Assembly: GCA_004020645.1 (NCBI GenBank)
Contig: SAQL01000001.1
Location: forward strand, 1-64,000
Length of the DNA stretch: 64,000 bases
Direction of reading: 5' to 3'
Source of the DNA: Mesorhizobium sp.
GTDB taxonomy: Bacteria > Pseudomonadota > Alphaproteobacteria > Rhizobiales > Rhizobiaceae
Below the pieces are notes generated by a model. The model was not told the DNA's origin. It saw nothing but the letters and a program-made list of their open reading frames with translations, and searched no databases. Below, piece after piece: positions 1 to 8,125 of the stretch. Positions within the stretch are counted from its first letter, which is position 1; the number at the start of each line of letters is the position of its first letter. The translations under genes and the position numbers were made by a program.

Positions 1-128
1 CCCCCACTTGGGGGGAGATCGGATGCCACTCCCGCTTTCGCCAATCTTCAACGGTTGTAGGCAAGCGGGGACGCGTAAGCTGCCAATCTCCCCCCTCGTG
101 GGGGAGATGTCCGGCAGGACAGAGGGGG
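1..128. repeat. Palindromic repeat pair (family R1, copy a), cut by window edge
   Basis: Two G/C-run hairpins face each other. The first (1-19) is a C-run/G-run hairpin cut by the window start. The second (84-128) has a stem of C and G runs, followed by a second small hairpin TGTCCGGCAGGACA and then a G-run. The spacer resembles the spacer of the copy at 9186-9338 (both contain a 'cgccaa.cttcaa' stretch), so the pair looks like one composite element of roughly 130-150 bp. It lies immediately before a terminase fragment that lacks its ATPase half. Confidence 0.75.
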
Positions 129-214
129 CGCTGTCCCGCCATCAAAAAAGTCCTTGGCAAACAACACCATACGTCCGGCGCCTCCCAACATGATTCAAGT
201 GCGAAGACGAAGAA

Positions 215-973
215 ATGACCCGCCACGTCACCTTCATGACCATCGACGATGCCGAGCATTATACGCCGCAGCAGCGCGCCGCGATCATATCAGCCTATCC
301 GGCGCATGAGCGCGAGGCGCGGGCCAAGGGCATTCCGGTGCTGGGCTCCGGCCGCATCTTCCCGGTGGCGGAGGAGCTGATCGCCTGCGAGCCGTTCCGG
401 CTGCCGCGCTATTGGCCGCGGCTCGGCGCGCTGGATTTCGGCTGGGACCATCCGTCTGCAGCGGTCGAGCTCGCCTGGGATACCGAGGCCGATGTCGTCT
501 ATGTCACCAAAGCCTGCCGGGCGTCGCAGCAAACGCCGGCCATGCAGGCGCTGACCTTAAAACCGTGGGGCGAATGGTTGCCCTGGGCATGGCCGCGCGA
601 CGGCCGCCGCGAGACGCTGGAAGGTGCGGGCGTGGCACTTGCCCGGCAATACGCGGCGCATGGGCTCAACATGCTGACCAGCCATGCGCAGTTCGCCGAC
701 GGTTCGGTGTCGGTCGAGGCCGGGCTGATGGAGATGCTCGACCGCATGCAGAGCGGCCGCTTCAAGGTGTTTTCGACGCTTTTGCCCTGGTTCGAGGAAT
801 TCCGTCTCTATCACCGCAAAGATGGCCAGGTGGTGAAGCTGCGCGACGATCTGATGGCCGCGACACGCTATGGCGTGATGATGCTGAGGGAAGCGGTGGT
901 CGACCCGGCGGAGTTCAAGACAGGGCGCAAACGGTCGGCGGGGCAGAGTGATCCGCTGGGGGCGTTTCGGTGA
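215..973 (+). CDS. Phage terminase large subunit, C-terminal (nuclease) part only
   Basis: The 252-residue product matches the C-terminal half of a T7-like/Terminase_6 large subunit. It begins in the segment 'TIDDAEHYTP', continues through 'GIPVLGSGRIFPV', and reaches the first acidic motif of the RNase H-like packaging nuclease, 'ALDFGWDHPSA' (about residues 70-80). Full-length terminases of this type run about 450-600 residues and start with a Walker A/B ATPase domain, which is absent here: in-frame translation upstream hits a stop at 191-193, and before that lies a palindromic repeat. Either the N-terminal half lies left of the window as a separate piece or it was deleted. ATG 215 is only the first in-frame start after the stop and may not be a real initiation site. 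On its own this product could not drive DNA packaging. Function and truncation are both well supported; the cause is inferred. Confidence 0.75.
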   Translation: MTRHVTFMTIDDAEHYTPQQRAAIISAYPAHEREARAKGIPVLGSGRIFPVAEELIACEPFRLPRYWPRLGALDFGWDHPSAAVELAWDTEADVVYVTKACRASQQTPAMQALTLKPWGEWLPWAWPRDGRRETLEGAGVALARQYAAHGLNMLTSHAQFADGSVSVEAGLMEMLDRMQSGRFKVFSTLLPWFEEFRLYHRKDGQVVKLRDDLMAATRYGVMMLREAVVDPAEFKTGRKRSAGQSDPLGAFR

Positions 974-1004
974 CTCGAAGGCAACCACATTCCATGATCG
1001 CCTC

Positions 1005-1604
1005 ATGACCGTTCGCATCATCCCCGCAACCCTGCGCGACCTCAGCTACATCGCCGCCAACCTTCGCCCCGAAGACCGGGCCGAGATCGACTGCCAGTTC
1101 GACGACTGGTCGCCGGCGCTGCTGGCGCTGACGGCGCTGCAGGGGTTTGCCTATGTTGCCGCGCTAAACGGCAATCCGGAAGCCGGCTTTGGCGCCGCCG
1201 AACAGCGCCGCGGGTTGTGGATCGCGTGGAGCTGGGGCACGCGCCGCATGAGGCGCTGCGTGCCCGGAATTACCGAGTTCTTTCACGCCGTGCTCGGGCC
1301 TGACGTGGCCGCGCGCGGGGCTTTCCGCGTCGAGGCGCGGGCGCTGGCCGCCAATGAATTGGCGCTGCGCTGGCTCGCCCGGCTGGGCGCCACGCAACGC
1401 TGCCGCCTGCCGGGCTATGGCAGGAATGGCGAAGATTTTTTGCTCTACGACTGGACAAGGTCGTCTGACTTTGGGACGTCTGACTTTGGAGAAAGCTGGA
1501 ACCATGTGCCTTTTTCAAAAGCCGCCGGCGCTGAAGCCGCTGCCACCGACACCGACCATTGCCGACAAGGACGTGCAGGCGCGCGAAGCCGCACTCAGGG
1601 CTGA
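1005..1604 (+). CDS. Phage acetyltransferase-like protein (internal virion protein A / DUF2833 type)
   Basis: Starting at ATG 1005 gives 'MTVRIIPATL' followed by a GNAT-like fold of about 150 residues ending near 'DFLLYDW'. Proteins of this type occur in podoviruses beside terminase or internal virion proteins (T7 gp13-like family). An upstream in-frame ATG at 948 would overlap the terminase and is less likely. The last 45 or so codons overlap the next gene (start 1504) and look like read-through into non-native sequence. A 15-bp tandem duplication (1462-1476 and 1477-1491) lies just before the overlap and may have displaced the original stop. The stop at 1602-1604 is therefore probably not ancestral. 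The family assignment rests on overall pattern and position. Confidence 0.6.
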   Translation: MTVRIIPATLRDLSYIAANLRPEDRAEIDCQFDDWSPALLALTALQGFAYVAALNGNPEAGFGAAEQRRGLWIAWSWGTRRMRRCVPGITEFFHAVLGPDVAARGAFRVEARALAANELALRWLARLGATQRCRLPGYGRNGEDFLLYDWTRSSDFGTSDFGESWNHVPFSKAAGAEAAATDTDHCRQGRAGARSRTQG

Positions 1605-1698
1605 ACTCGAGCAGCGCCAGGGCACCGCCGGCACAGTCAAGACCGACCTGTCGCCGAGCGAACTCACCGGCCAGCGCCGCGTGCTGCTGGGGGTATGA
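1504..1698 (+). CDS. Small phage structural-region protein
   Basis: A 64-residue protein beginning 'MCLFQKPPAL' and ending 'LTGQRRVLLGV'. A Cys near the start, a proline-rich N-terminus, a charged middle and a C-terminal 'TDLSPSELTGQRRVLLG' are the pattern of a conserved small protein found between terminase and portal in rhizobial podovirus-like prophages. Its exact role is not known to me. It overlaps the previous reading frame by 101 nt, but this frame is the more phage-like over that stretch. The gene ends just before a palindromic repeat pair. Confidence 0.6.
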   Translation: MCLFQKPPALKPLPPTPTIADKDVQAREAALRAELEQRQGTAGTVKTDLSPSELTGQRRVLLGV

Positions 1699-1713
1699 TG
1701 TGGGTGAAGGGTG

Positions 1714-1875
1714 TAATCTCCCCCCTTGAGGGGGAGATGCCAAGTGGTGGCAAAGAGGGCAGGCCAGAGGGGGTCGGCTCGACCGGACGCGGCGCCCCTG
1801 CGGCAGATCAAGGTTGGCGCTTTATGCGCGGCGTCTGTCGCCTTCGGCGACACCTCCCCCTCAAGGGGGGAGATT
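1714..1875. repeat. Palindromic repeat pair (family R1, copy b)
   Basis: The left arm (1714-1776) has the C-run/G-run hairpin followed by a variant second hairpin TGCCAAGTGGTGGCA. The right arm (1835-1875) is inverted and has the second hairpin as TGTCGCCTTCGGCGACA. The pair fills the gap between a phage gene and the inserted minus-strand methyltransferase. Confidence 0.75.
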
Positions 1876-1881
1876 GCGCTC

Positions 1882-2499
1882 TCACCCCGGCTTGCGTGCG
1901 AACGCCCACACCATCAGCGGGTATTCCTCGTCGTTGCTGAGGTCGCGCCACAGGCCGTAGGGGCGCACTGGACCGCCGATATGGGCTTTTGCGCAGGCTT
2001 TGTTGCCCCAGCTGAACACCTGGATTTCCGCCTGGGGGAAGCCGCCTTCGACCAGCACCTGCTTCAGGCCGGCGGCGGTCCAGCGGTTGTAGTCGTGCGG
2101 CCTGGCATGCACCCTGAACAGGAACGGTGTCGCCACCATCGCCCAGCCGCCCGGCCTCGTCATGGCATGGATATTCTGTACCGCGGCGAGCGGGCGCTGC
2201 ACATGTTCCAGCACCTGGTCGGCGATGACGACGGAATATTGCCGGTCGGTGCGGTCCTTGCAGATGTCGAAGTCGGGGAAATCGACCGACGTATAGTTGG
2301 AGCACATCGTTTTCCAGTGGCGGTTCCAGCCGGGCGAGATTTCGATCACGTCAGATGATTTGCGGCCGTGCGCCTCAAGAAAAGCAGTAAACGTCTCGAT
2401 CTGCCTGATGCGCAGCCAATTGCGGGAATCGTAGCCGAGCAGCCGCTTTGCAACCTGCTTGCTTCGCCTCTTAAGGGCGCCGGGTAGACTTTCCGTCAT
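1882..2499 (-). CDS. Class I SAM-dependent methyltransferase (prophage cargo)
   Basis: A 205-residue protein with a Methyltransf_11-type core: 'DVIEISPGW' where the SAM-binding glycine loop is expected, 'YTSVDFPDFDIC' as strand 2, 'YSVVIADQVLEHV' as the typical post-motif II segment, and 'MTRPGGWAMVATPF' as motif III. The substrate is unknown; relatives often act on sugars or lipids in surface polysaccharide loci. The start at 2499 is chosen because a purine-rich AAGGAGAG lies just upstream; the open frame extends 27 codons further without a good ribosome site. It is on the opposite strand to the phage genes, between the early structural genes and the portal, and is flanked by a repeat pair, so it is likely an inserted cargo gene (moron). 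Confidence 0.7.
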   Translation of the reverse strand: MTESLPGALKRRSKQVAKRLLGYDSRNWLRIRQIETFTAFLEAHGRKSSDVIEISPGWNRHWKTMCSNYTSVDFPDFDICKDRTDRQYSVVIADQVLEHVQRPLAAVQNIHAMTRPGGWAMVATPFLFRVHARPHDYNRWTAAGLKQVLVEGGFPQAEIQVFSWGNKACAKAHIGGPVRPYGLWRDLSNDEEYPLMVWAFARKPG

Positions 2500-2624
2500 T
2501 GTGAAATCGCTCTCCTTAAATCCCCGCCGCGCCCCGTTGAACATCGCAAAAGCGAACAAAATTCGACCTGGCCTTGGCAATATCTGGGCTTCGAACAGGC
2601 TGATACCACCGAAGAAAGAATGCC

Positions 2625-4359
2625 ATGACGAGCGATTCCCGCGCCCACGATATCCTGTCGCGACAGGCGGAACTCGAGACAGAGCGCAGCCAGTATGAGG
2701 CTGTCTGGGAGGCGGTGTCCGAATTCTGCGACCCCGACGCGCCCGACGTATGGAGCGGGCGCCGGCAATCCGGCGCGGCTACGCAGGCCGAGCGGCAGGG
2801 GCGGCGCGGCGCCCGCGTCTACGCCAACACCATCAACTCGGCTGCAAACCGGCTGGCCGCCGGGCTGGAAAGCCTGATCATCCCGCAGTCGGAAAAATGG
2901 CACGGGCTGTCGACCGCCGCCATGAATGACGAGGAGACCGACGAGGAGAAGGAATGGGCGGAGGCGCTTCGCGATTTCCTGTTTGCGCTGCGCTATTCCG
3001 CCAATTCGAATTTCGTGCCGGCGACGCAGGCCTGCCTGCGCAACGTCGTGCGCTACGGCCCGGCTTATCTCTACGCCGAGGAGGGCTTTGGCGGCACGCT
3101 GATCCGCTATGCCTCCATCCCGGTGGTCGAGGGCTATCTCTGCCGCAACCGCTGGGGTCAGGTCGACATTTTCCACCGCCGCTACGAACGCACGGCGCGC
3201 CAGTCGGCGCAGCTGCTCGGCTATGAGAAACTGCCGGCGCGGATCAAAATGCTGGTCGACGACCCGGCCAAAATGCGAGACCAAAATTTCGCTGATCCAG
3301 TGCATCCAGCCGCGCGACGAGCGCAAGATGTACCGGTTGGGCGGATCCTATCAGTATCTCGACACGGCCTTCGCTTCCTATCACGTCATCGAGGACGAGG
3401 AGGTCATCGTCAGGGAGAGCGGTTTCCGCTCCTTCCCGGTGTCGTGCTTCAACTGGCGCCGCTATGAGGGCGACCCCTATGGCATCTCGCCGACGATCGA
3501 GGCGTTGACCACCGTGCGCGAGGAAAACGCCGTGCGCCGCTCGGGCCTCAGGGCGCTGCAGCAGATCACCGATCCGGCGACCGCGTCGAAGGCACGGCTC
3601 GACTATGTGCCGGTGCTCAATCCCGGCGAGAACTATCCCGGCCTGATCGACGACAATGGCCGGCCGCTGATTGCGCCGATCGCTACCGGGCAGAACCCGA
3701 CCTATGCATTCAACTACGCGGAAAGCCGCGCCGAGGAGATCCGCGACATGATGTTCGTCAACCTGTTCCAGACGCTGGTGCAGAACCCGCAGATGACGGC
3801 CACGGAAGCGCTGATCCGGCAGGAGGAGAAGGGCGCGCTGCTCGGGCCCTCCGGCTCGATCATCCAGGCCGGCTTTGCCGCGAATCTCGACCGCGAGCTC
3901 GGTATCCTCGAGGACAAAGGATTATATGAGGAAGACAGCCGGTTCCTGCCGCCGGCGAGCCTTGCCGGCAAGGCGGTGCGGCCGACCTTCACCGGGCCGC
4001 TCGACGTGCTGCGCCGCTCGGCCGAGGCGCGCGACACCATCCAGGTCGTCACCACGGCCATGCAGATGGCGCAGTTCGATCCCGGCGTCATGGACAATAT
4101 CGACGGCGACGAGGCGCTCAAGATCGTGCAGAGCGCCGGCCGCAGCCCGCAACGCATTTTTCGCCGCCACGATGAAGTGGCTGATATTCGCGATGCCAGA
4201 GCCAAGGCTCAAGCTGCACAGGCCGCCATGGCGGCGATCACCACCGCCGGCAAGGTGGCCAGGGATGCCGTGCCCGCCGCCGTGCAGGCACGTGACAGCG
4301 GGCTGCTCGACAGTCTCAGCGGGCTGATGCCGCAGGGCGGCGAGGGCGGCGGCGCATGA
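2625..4359 (+). pseudogene. Phage portal (head-tail connector) protein, broken by a +1 frameshift
   Basis: The first frame (2625 to about 3272) encodes the portal N-terminus: 'ANTINSAANRLAAGLES', 'VPATQACLRNVVRYGP', 'HRRYERTARQ'. The family continues in the next frame from about 3271 with 'ISLIQCIQPRDERKMY', 'FNWRRYEGDPYGISPT', 'MTATEALIRQEEK' and the C-terminal 'SPQRIFRRHDEVADIR'. Joining them at the AAAA run 3270-3273 (one A too many) gives a continuous protein of about 577 residues, a normal length for T7-like Head_tail_con portals (T7 gp8 has 536). The portal forms the dodecameric DNA entry ring of the capsid. As written the gene yields only a 280-residue fragment; translation of the second part alone from ATG 3109 is unlikely. 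A sequencing error or ribosomal slippage on the A run cannot be excluded. The C-terminus overlaps the next gene by ATGA. Confidence 0.85.
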
Positions 4360-4679
4360 GCGGCAAACGCTTCGCCCATTCGAGCCAGGCAGGCGGCCCG
4401 GCCAAGGCGCAGGACGCGCTGACCAAGGCCTATCTCAGGGTGTTCTCAGGCCAGGACGGCGAGATGGTGCTGGCCGACCTGACGGCGGCGACCGGCTATT
4501 ACCGCCGCCCGTCCTATGGCGAGTGGCTGGCCAAGACGAAGACGCCGAACGGCTTCGAACTGCACAGCGCACTGAGCAATGCGCGCGCCGAAGTGGTGCA
4601 GCACATCATGGGGTTCCTGACGCTGGACGGCGAGCGGCTGGCGGCGCTGGAGCAGGCGGCGAGGTTGGAGGGGAGGTAG
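4356..4679 (+). CDS. Bbp19-like small phage protein
   Basis: 107 residues starting 'MSGKRFAHSS' within an ATGA overlap of the portal stop, which indicates translational coupling. The central segment, 'YLRVFSGQDGEMVLADL' then 'HSALSNARAEVVQHIMGFL', is the pattern of the small Bbp19-like proteins encoded directly after the portal in many podoviruses. The role is not established as far as I know. The gene appears intact. Confidence 0.65.
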   Translation: MSGKRFAHSSQAGGPAKAQDALTKAYLRVFSGQDGEMVLADLTAATGYYRRPSYGEWLAKTKTPNGFELHSALSNARAEVVQHIMGFLTLDGERLAALEQAARLEGR

Positions 4680-4687
4680 GCGACGGG

Positions 4688-5008
4688 TCATTGCCAGTCG
4701 CGGAGATCCAAATTGATCCGCACGGGACTTTTCTTCGTATCCAAGGGAGCGCAGCGATAGAGAATCCGCTGCGCGATGGCGTGCACTTCTTCGGAGTTCA
4801 ACGAGTGCGGGCTGTAGGAAATGACCGCGACATTCTTGATGTTGCCGGCGTCATCGAGCGTCAATTCGAACGTAGCTTTCAGCTTGCTGTCCACCCACGC
4901 GACCGGAAGGATCATGCACGCTTGAATCTGTTCGGTTAGGCTTTCTGCTTCATTGGCACGCGCCGAGAAGGCGCACATGACCAGTAGCAAAGTTATCACA
5001 GCCCGCAT
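4688..5008 (-). CDS. Small exported protein, TonB/TolA C-terminal-like
   Basis: About 106 residues with an N-terminal hydrophobic signal peptide ('MRAVITLLLVMCAFSARA', likely cleaved after Ala). A compact domain follows with 'FELTLDDAGNIKNVAVISY' and 'AIAQRILYRCAPL', and two cysteines. This resembles the TonB/TolA C-terminal fold of small periplasmic proteins encoded in alphaproteobacterial phages and genomes. Start 5008 has a G-rich stretch just upstream; 5020 is an alternative. The gene is opposite to the phage structural genes and probably cargo. Function unknown. Confidence 0.5.
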   Translation of the reverse strand: MRAVITLLLVMCAFSARANEAESLTEQIQACMILPVAWVDSKLKATFELTLDDAGNIKNVAVISYSPHSLNSEEVHAIAQRILYRCAPLDTKKSPVRINLDLRDWQ

Positions 5009-5079
5009 CGTCGCCCCCATCTGGAGTACACGATAGCGCTGAACTCGGATCAGGGTAAAGGGCGGAAGCTTCGGCGCGC

Positions 5080-5274
5080 CCTTCTCCCCTTGTGGGAGAA
5101 GGTGGATCGGCGCGAAGCGCCGAGACGGATGAGGGGTGCTGGAAGAAATGAGGCGTTGGTGATCGCACCATCGATCCGGTGTTCAGGCGCGGTCGGAGAC
5201 AGAGGTATTCGTCAAGCTGGAACACCCCTCATCCGGCCGCTTCGCGGCCACCTTCTCCCACAAAGGGAGAAGGG
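5080..5274. repeat. Palindromic repeat pair (family R2)
   Basis: The left arm (5080-5139) has the hairpin CTTCTCCCCTTGTGGGAGAAG, a second hairpin CGGCGCGAAGCGCCG, then 'gatgaggggtg'. The right arm (5222-5274) is the inverted copy with 'cacccctcatc', a second hairpin GGCCGCTTCGCGGCC and a closing CTTCTCCCACAAAGGGAGAAG. The second stem differs in sequence between arms but remains self-complementary. The repeat pair takes up most of the gap between two minus-strand genes. Confidence 0.8.
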
Positions 5275-5295
5275 AAGACCAGCGCCGCGCTAGCC

Positions 5296-5610
5296 TCAAT
5301 AATCGCCGCGGTAGTAGCGGTCGTCGCAAGGGGCGGTGTAGATGCGGCCGTAGCGATCCTGATAGCGGCAAAGCTGTTCGCCGCGCCGCTGCGGCGTGGT
5401 TGCGCTGCCGACGACCGCCCCCAGCAGGGCGCCGCTGGCTGCACCGATAACCGTGCTCTTGGTGTCGCGGCCCAGGGCCTGACCGACGAGAGCGCCGCCA
5501 GCGCCGCCGACCAGGGCCCCCGTGGTCGCTCTTTGCTGGCCTTCGGTCTGGGCACATCCTGCCAGCGCGGCAGTCACAAGCAGGGCGGCAATGGCTTTGT
5601 ACATGGTCAT
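5296..5610 (-). CDS. Glycine-zipper outer-membrane lipoprotein
   Basis: 104 residues with a lipoprotein signal peptide and lipobox 'LAGC' at residues 16-19. A glycine-zipper membrane segment follows ('GALVGGAGGALVGQALG', then 'GAASGALLGAVVG') and a short Tyr/Arg-rich C-terminus with two cysteines ('LCRYQDRYGR', 'CDDRYY'). This is the layout of the small 17-kDa-antigen/YMGG-like lipoproteins of alphaproteobacteria, which lodge in the outer membrane. Start 5610 has GGAG nine bases upstream. It lies on the minus strand among phage genes. Confidence 0.75.
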   Translation of the reverse strand: MTMYKAIAALLVTAALAGCAQTEGQQRATTGALVGGAGGALVGQALGRDTKSTVIGAASGALLGAVVGSATTPQRRGEQLCRYQDRYGRIYTAPCDDRYYRGDY

Positions 5611-5925
5611 CGTCTGATACTCCGTTGAAGCCTATGAACTAATACACTGGCTGGTTTTGCCAAGTGTTTGCCAAGTGCGGTCGCATTGCGGCGGAACAGC
5701 GGCAACCACTTGTCACGAAATGAGACATGGTTTCTTTCGTCTTGACGGCGAGTGCTTCCGACTCGGAAAGATCATAGTCAAACGAGTCGATGGAGTCAGG
5801 CTCTGTCGAAATGAATCAGGCTGCGGCCGCAACGACGCCCAGCCGATCCCTCAGATCCAAAAGCAAGAAGCCTGACTGAACCGGCCAGTGTCTTTCGATT
5901 TCCAAACAGCAAAAGGATATTTCTC
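5611..5925. other. Gap before the scaffold gene; no gene seen
   Basis: About 315 bases between the divergent lipoprotein and the scaffold gene. The stretch directly left of the lipoprotein start contains a duplicated 'ttgccaagtg'. No open frame here shows protein-like composition. It presumably holds divergent promoters, but I cannot point to a convincing -35/-10 pair. Confidence 0.4.
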
Positions 5926-6834
5926 ATGACAGATCTGGCAGACGCCGGGTCCGTGGTGGCTTCGCCACCGGCGGGCAACCCAGTACGGCCACCGGCCGCC
6001 GGGGACAATGGGTCCGCCCCGCCGGCTGCAGAAAGTTGGTCTGACGGTCTTTCCGAAGGCAACCGCAAGCTCGCTGAAACCAAGGGCTGGACCAAGCCTG
6101 AAAGCCTCGATCGGGTTTTCACATCCTATGCGGAGCTGGAACGGCAGCAGGGCGAAAGCCTGCGCATTCCCGCGGCGGACGCGCCTGGGGAAGACTGGGA
6201 CAGGTTCCATGCCCGGTTGCCTGAGGCGATGCGTCCGCTGACGTCGCCCGACAAGGTCGAGTACAGGCGCCCCGATGGGCTTCCCGAAGACTTCGCCTAT
6301 TCGGACGAGCTCGCCAACGCGTCCAAGGCCTGGGCGGTCGAGGCCGGCGCCACGCCGAAGGTGGCGCAGGCCTATCACGACCGCTTCGTCGGCTACATGG
6401 CCGAGCAGGCCAAGGTGCAGCAGATCGCCCTTGCCCGTTCGGTCGAGGCCACTCACGACGACCTGGTCAGGGAGTGGGGACCGACCGACAGCGACGGCTT
6501 TCGCAGGAGATTGGAGGTCGCCAACCGGGCGATGAAAAAGCTCGGCCTGGTCGATGCCTACAAGGCGAAGGGCATCCTCCTGCCTGACGGGGCCTTGACC
6601 GATCCGCAGATCGCCAAGGCGTTCCACGCCGTTGGCGAGGCGATGTTCAGGGAAGACACGATCGATGGTGGTGCGGCTTTGAGCGGAGGCAATCCGTTCA
6701 AGCGCAACGCCGCCGGCGAACGCAACCTGACCGACATATCGGCCCTCGTCAAAAGCGATCCCGCCCGCGCCCGGCGGCTGGCACGCGAGGCCGGCGAAAA
6801 CCCCGACCTGTGGATACCGAACAACCCGTTGTGA
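5926..6834 (+). CDS. Phage capsid scaffold / assembly protein
   Basis: 302 residues, acidic and helical. The N-terminus is Pro/Ala-rich and disordered, followed by 'WSDGLSEGNRKLAETKGWTKPESLDRVFTSY' (split at the hinge), a central helical part and a C-terminal basic segment 'DPARARRLAREAG'. This pattern, ending in a short basic helix and placed directly before the major capsid gene, is that of capsid assembly (scaffolding) proteins of T7-like and related phages. The ribosome site AAGGATAT is just upstream of ATG 5926. The gene seems intact. Confidence 0.75.
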   Translation: MTDLADAGSVVASPPAGNPVRPPAAGDNGSAPPAAESWSDGLSEGNRKLAETKGWTKPESLDRVFTSYAELERQQGESLRIPAADAPGEDWDRFHARLPEAMRPLTSPDKVEYRRPDGLPEDFAYSDELANASKAWAVEAGATPKVAQAYHDRFVGYMAEQAKVQQIALARSVEATHDDLVREWGPTDSDGFRRRLEVANRAMKKLGLVDAYKAKGILLPDGALTDPQIAKAFHAVGEAMFREDTIDGGAALSGGNPFKRNAAGERNLTDISALVKSDPARARRLAREAGENPDLWIPNNPL

Positions 6835-6840
6835 AATTGG

Positions 6841-6888
6841 ACCATGATCTCCCGCGAAAACCGGTTTCCACTTTTCGGGACCATGGTC
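6841..6888. repeat. Rhizobial ABC-type palindromic element
   Basis: An imperfect inverted repeat of about 48 bp with the core 'cgaaaaccggtttccacttttcgg', closed by ACCATGATC at one end and GACCATGGTC at the other. The same core occurs at 58086-58166. It lies between the scaffold and capsid genes. Confidence 0.7.
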
Positions 6889-6921
6889 TGCCCGCCGCCC
6901 CAAACCTGAAGGAAAGAAAAA

Positions 6922-7911
6922 ATGGCAGACGCCTATACCCGTATCGCGGACGCGATCGTTCCGTCCGTCTATGCACAATACTCGTTCGAGGAGCACGTCC
7001 AGTCGCTCGAGATCTACCAGGCCGGGATCCTGTTTTCCGACCCGGCCATCGCCTCGAAGCTTTCCATGGGCGGGCGTTCCGTCGACATGCCCGGCTGGAA
7101 GGATCTCGGCAATGATCCGTCCGAGCCGGTCAATGACGATCCGGCCGACTCGATCGAGTTGAAGAAGATCGGCGCCCGCCGCGAGGTCGCCGCCCGAAAT
7201 GTCCGCGCCCAGGCGTGGGGCATTCCGGACCTGACCTCGATCCTGGCCGGCGACGACCCGCAGAAACTCATTGTCCGCCGCCAGACCGACTACTGGCAGC
7301 GCGCCAACAAGCTGACGCTGCTCGGCATCCTGAAGGGCGTGGTGGCCGACAACCTCGCCAATGATGCCGGCGATCTGGTGCGCGTCACCGGCGCCTCCAT
7401 CGTCGACACCGACATCATCGAGGCCGCCTATCTGATGGGCGACCGCGCCGACAAGTTCAAGACGATCTGGATGCACTCCAAGCAGATGAAGGCGCTGAAG
7501 CTCGCCGATCTCATCGATTATGTGCCGCCGTCCGAGCAGGGCGGGCCGTTGATCCCCTATTACATGGGGCTGCGTGCCGTTGTCGACGACGACATACCGG
7601 TCGCAACTGGCGTCTATACGGCGTTCATGTTCAAGGACAAGGCGATCCTGTGGAACGAGCTGCCGGTCAATACCGAAGGCGGGCCGCTGGAGTTCGACCG
7701 CAAGCCGCGCCAGGGCCATGGCGGCGGCGTCACCGAAATGGTCGGCCGCCGGCATTTTGTCCCGCATGTGCCCGGCACACGCTTCCTCGACGCCTCCTCG
7801 GCCGGCGAATTCGCCACCGACGCCGAACTGGCGCTGGCGGCGAACTGGGACCGCACGGCATCGAGCGTCAAGAACATGACGTTCATTGCGCTGAAGACGA
7901 CCGAAGCCTGA
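6922..7911 (+). CDS. Phage major capsid protein
   Basis: 329 residues with the look of an HK97-fold coat protein: 'YTRIADAIVPSVYAQY' at the start, then 'DPAIASKLSMGGRSVDMPGW', a long central domain with 'YWQRANKLTLLGILKGV', 'DKFKTIWMHSKQMKALK', and a C-terminal 'ALAANWDRTASSVKNM'. It would build the icosahedral head with the portal and scaffold. It is preceded by AAGGAAAG and followed within 15 bases by a good intrinsic terminator. No frameshift is visible, so the gene is one of the better-preserved parts of this prophage. Confidence 0.8.
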   Translation: MADAYTRIADAIVPSVYAQYSFEEHVQSLEIYQAGILFSDPAIASKLSMGGRSVDMPGWKDLGNDPSEPVNDDPADSIELKKIGARREVAARNVRAQAWGIPDLTSILAGDDPQKLIVRRQTDYWQRANKLTLLGILKGVVADNLANDAGDLVRVTGASIVDTDIIEAAYLMGDRADKFKTIWMHSKQMKALKLADLIDYVPPSEQGGPLIPYYMGLRAVVDDDIPVATGVYTAFMFKDKAILWNELPVNTEGGPLEFDRKPRQGHGGGVTEMVGRRHFVPHVPGTRFLDASSAGEFATDAELALAANWDRTASSVKNMTFIALKTTEA

Positions 7912-7924
7912 TAAGGCCAAGGCG

Positions 7925-7954
7925 AGGGCGGGGGCGTCAGACTCCCGCCTTTTT
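7925..7954 (+). terminator. Intrinsic terminator after the major capsid gene
   Basis: A GGCGGG stem (7927-7932) pairs with CCCGCC (7944-7949) and is followed at once by five T residues. It begins about 15 bases after the capsid stop, and suggests that capsid mRNA ends here. Confidence 0.75.
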
Positions 7955-8125
7955 GGACGCTCGGTCGGCCAATGTGGCGAATCCCAAATTCACGTGCTGT
8001 GCTGCATTAAACTGATACGAGATTTGCGTCTGGCCGCATTGTTGTTGTTGCACGTTGATGAATCGCCGTCACCAAACGGTTACACAAGAGGACGATGCTG
8101 CCTTGTCTTGGCAGGCGAGGTAACC

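Noticed and set aside
3270..3273. Programmed ribosomal frameshifting in the portal gene
   Set aside because: No slippery heptamer with a downstream structure is evident, and portal proteins of this family are normally single frame. A mutation or sequencing error is simpler.
5851..7920. 689-codon minus-strand open frame opposite scaffold and capsid genes
   Set aside because: It is the complement of two clearly phage-like genes and has biased His/Arg/Gly composition without any domain pattern. High GC makes such long antisense frames common.
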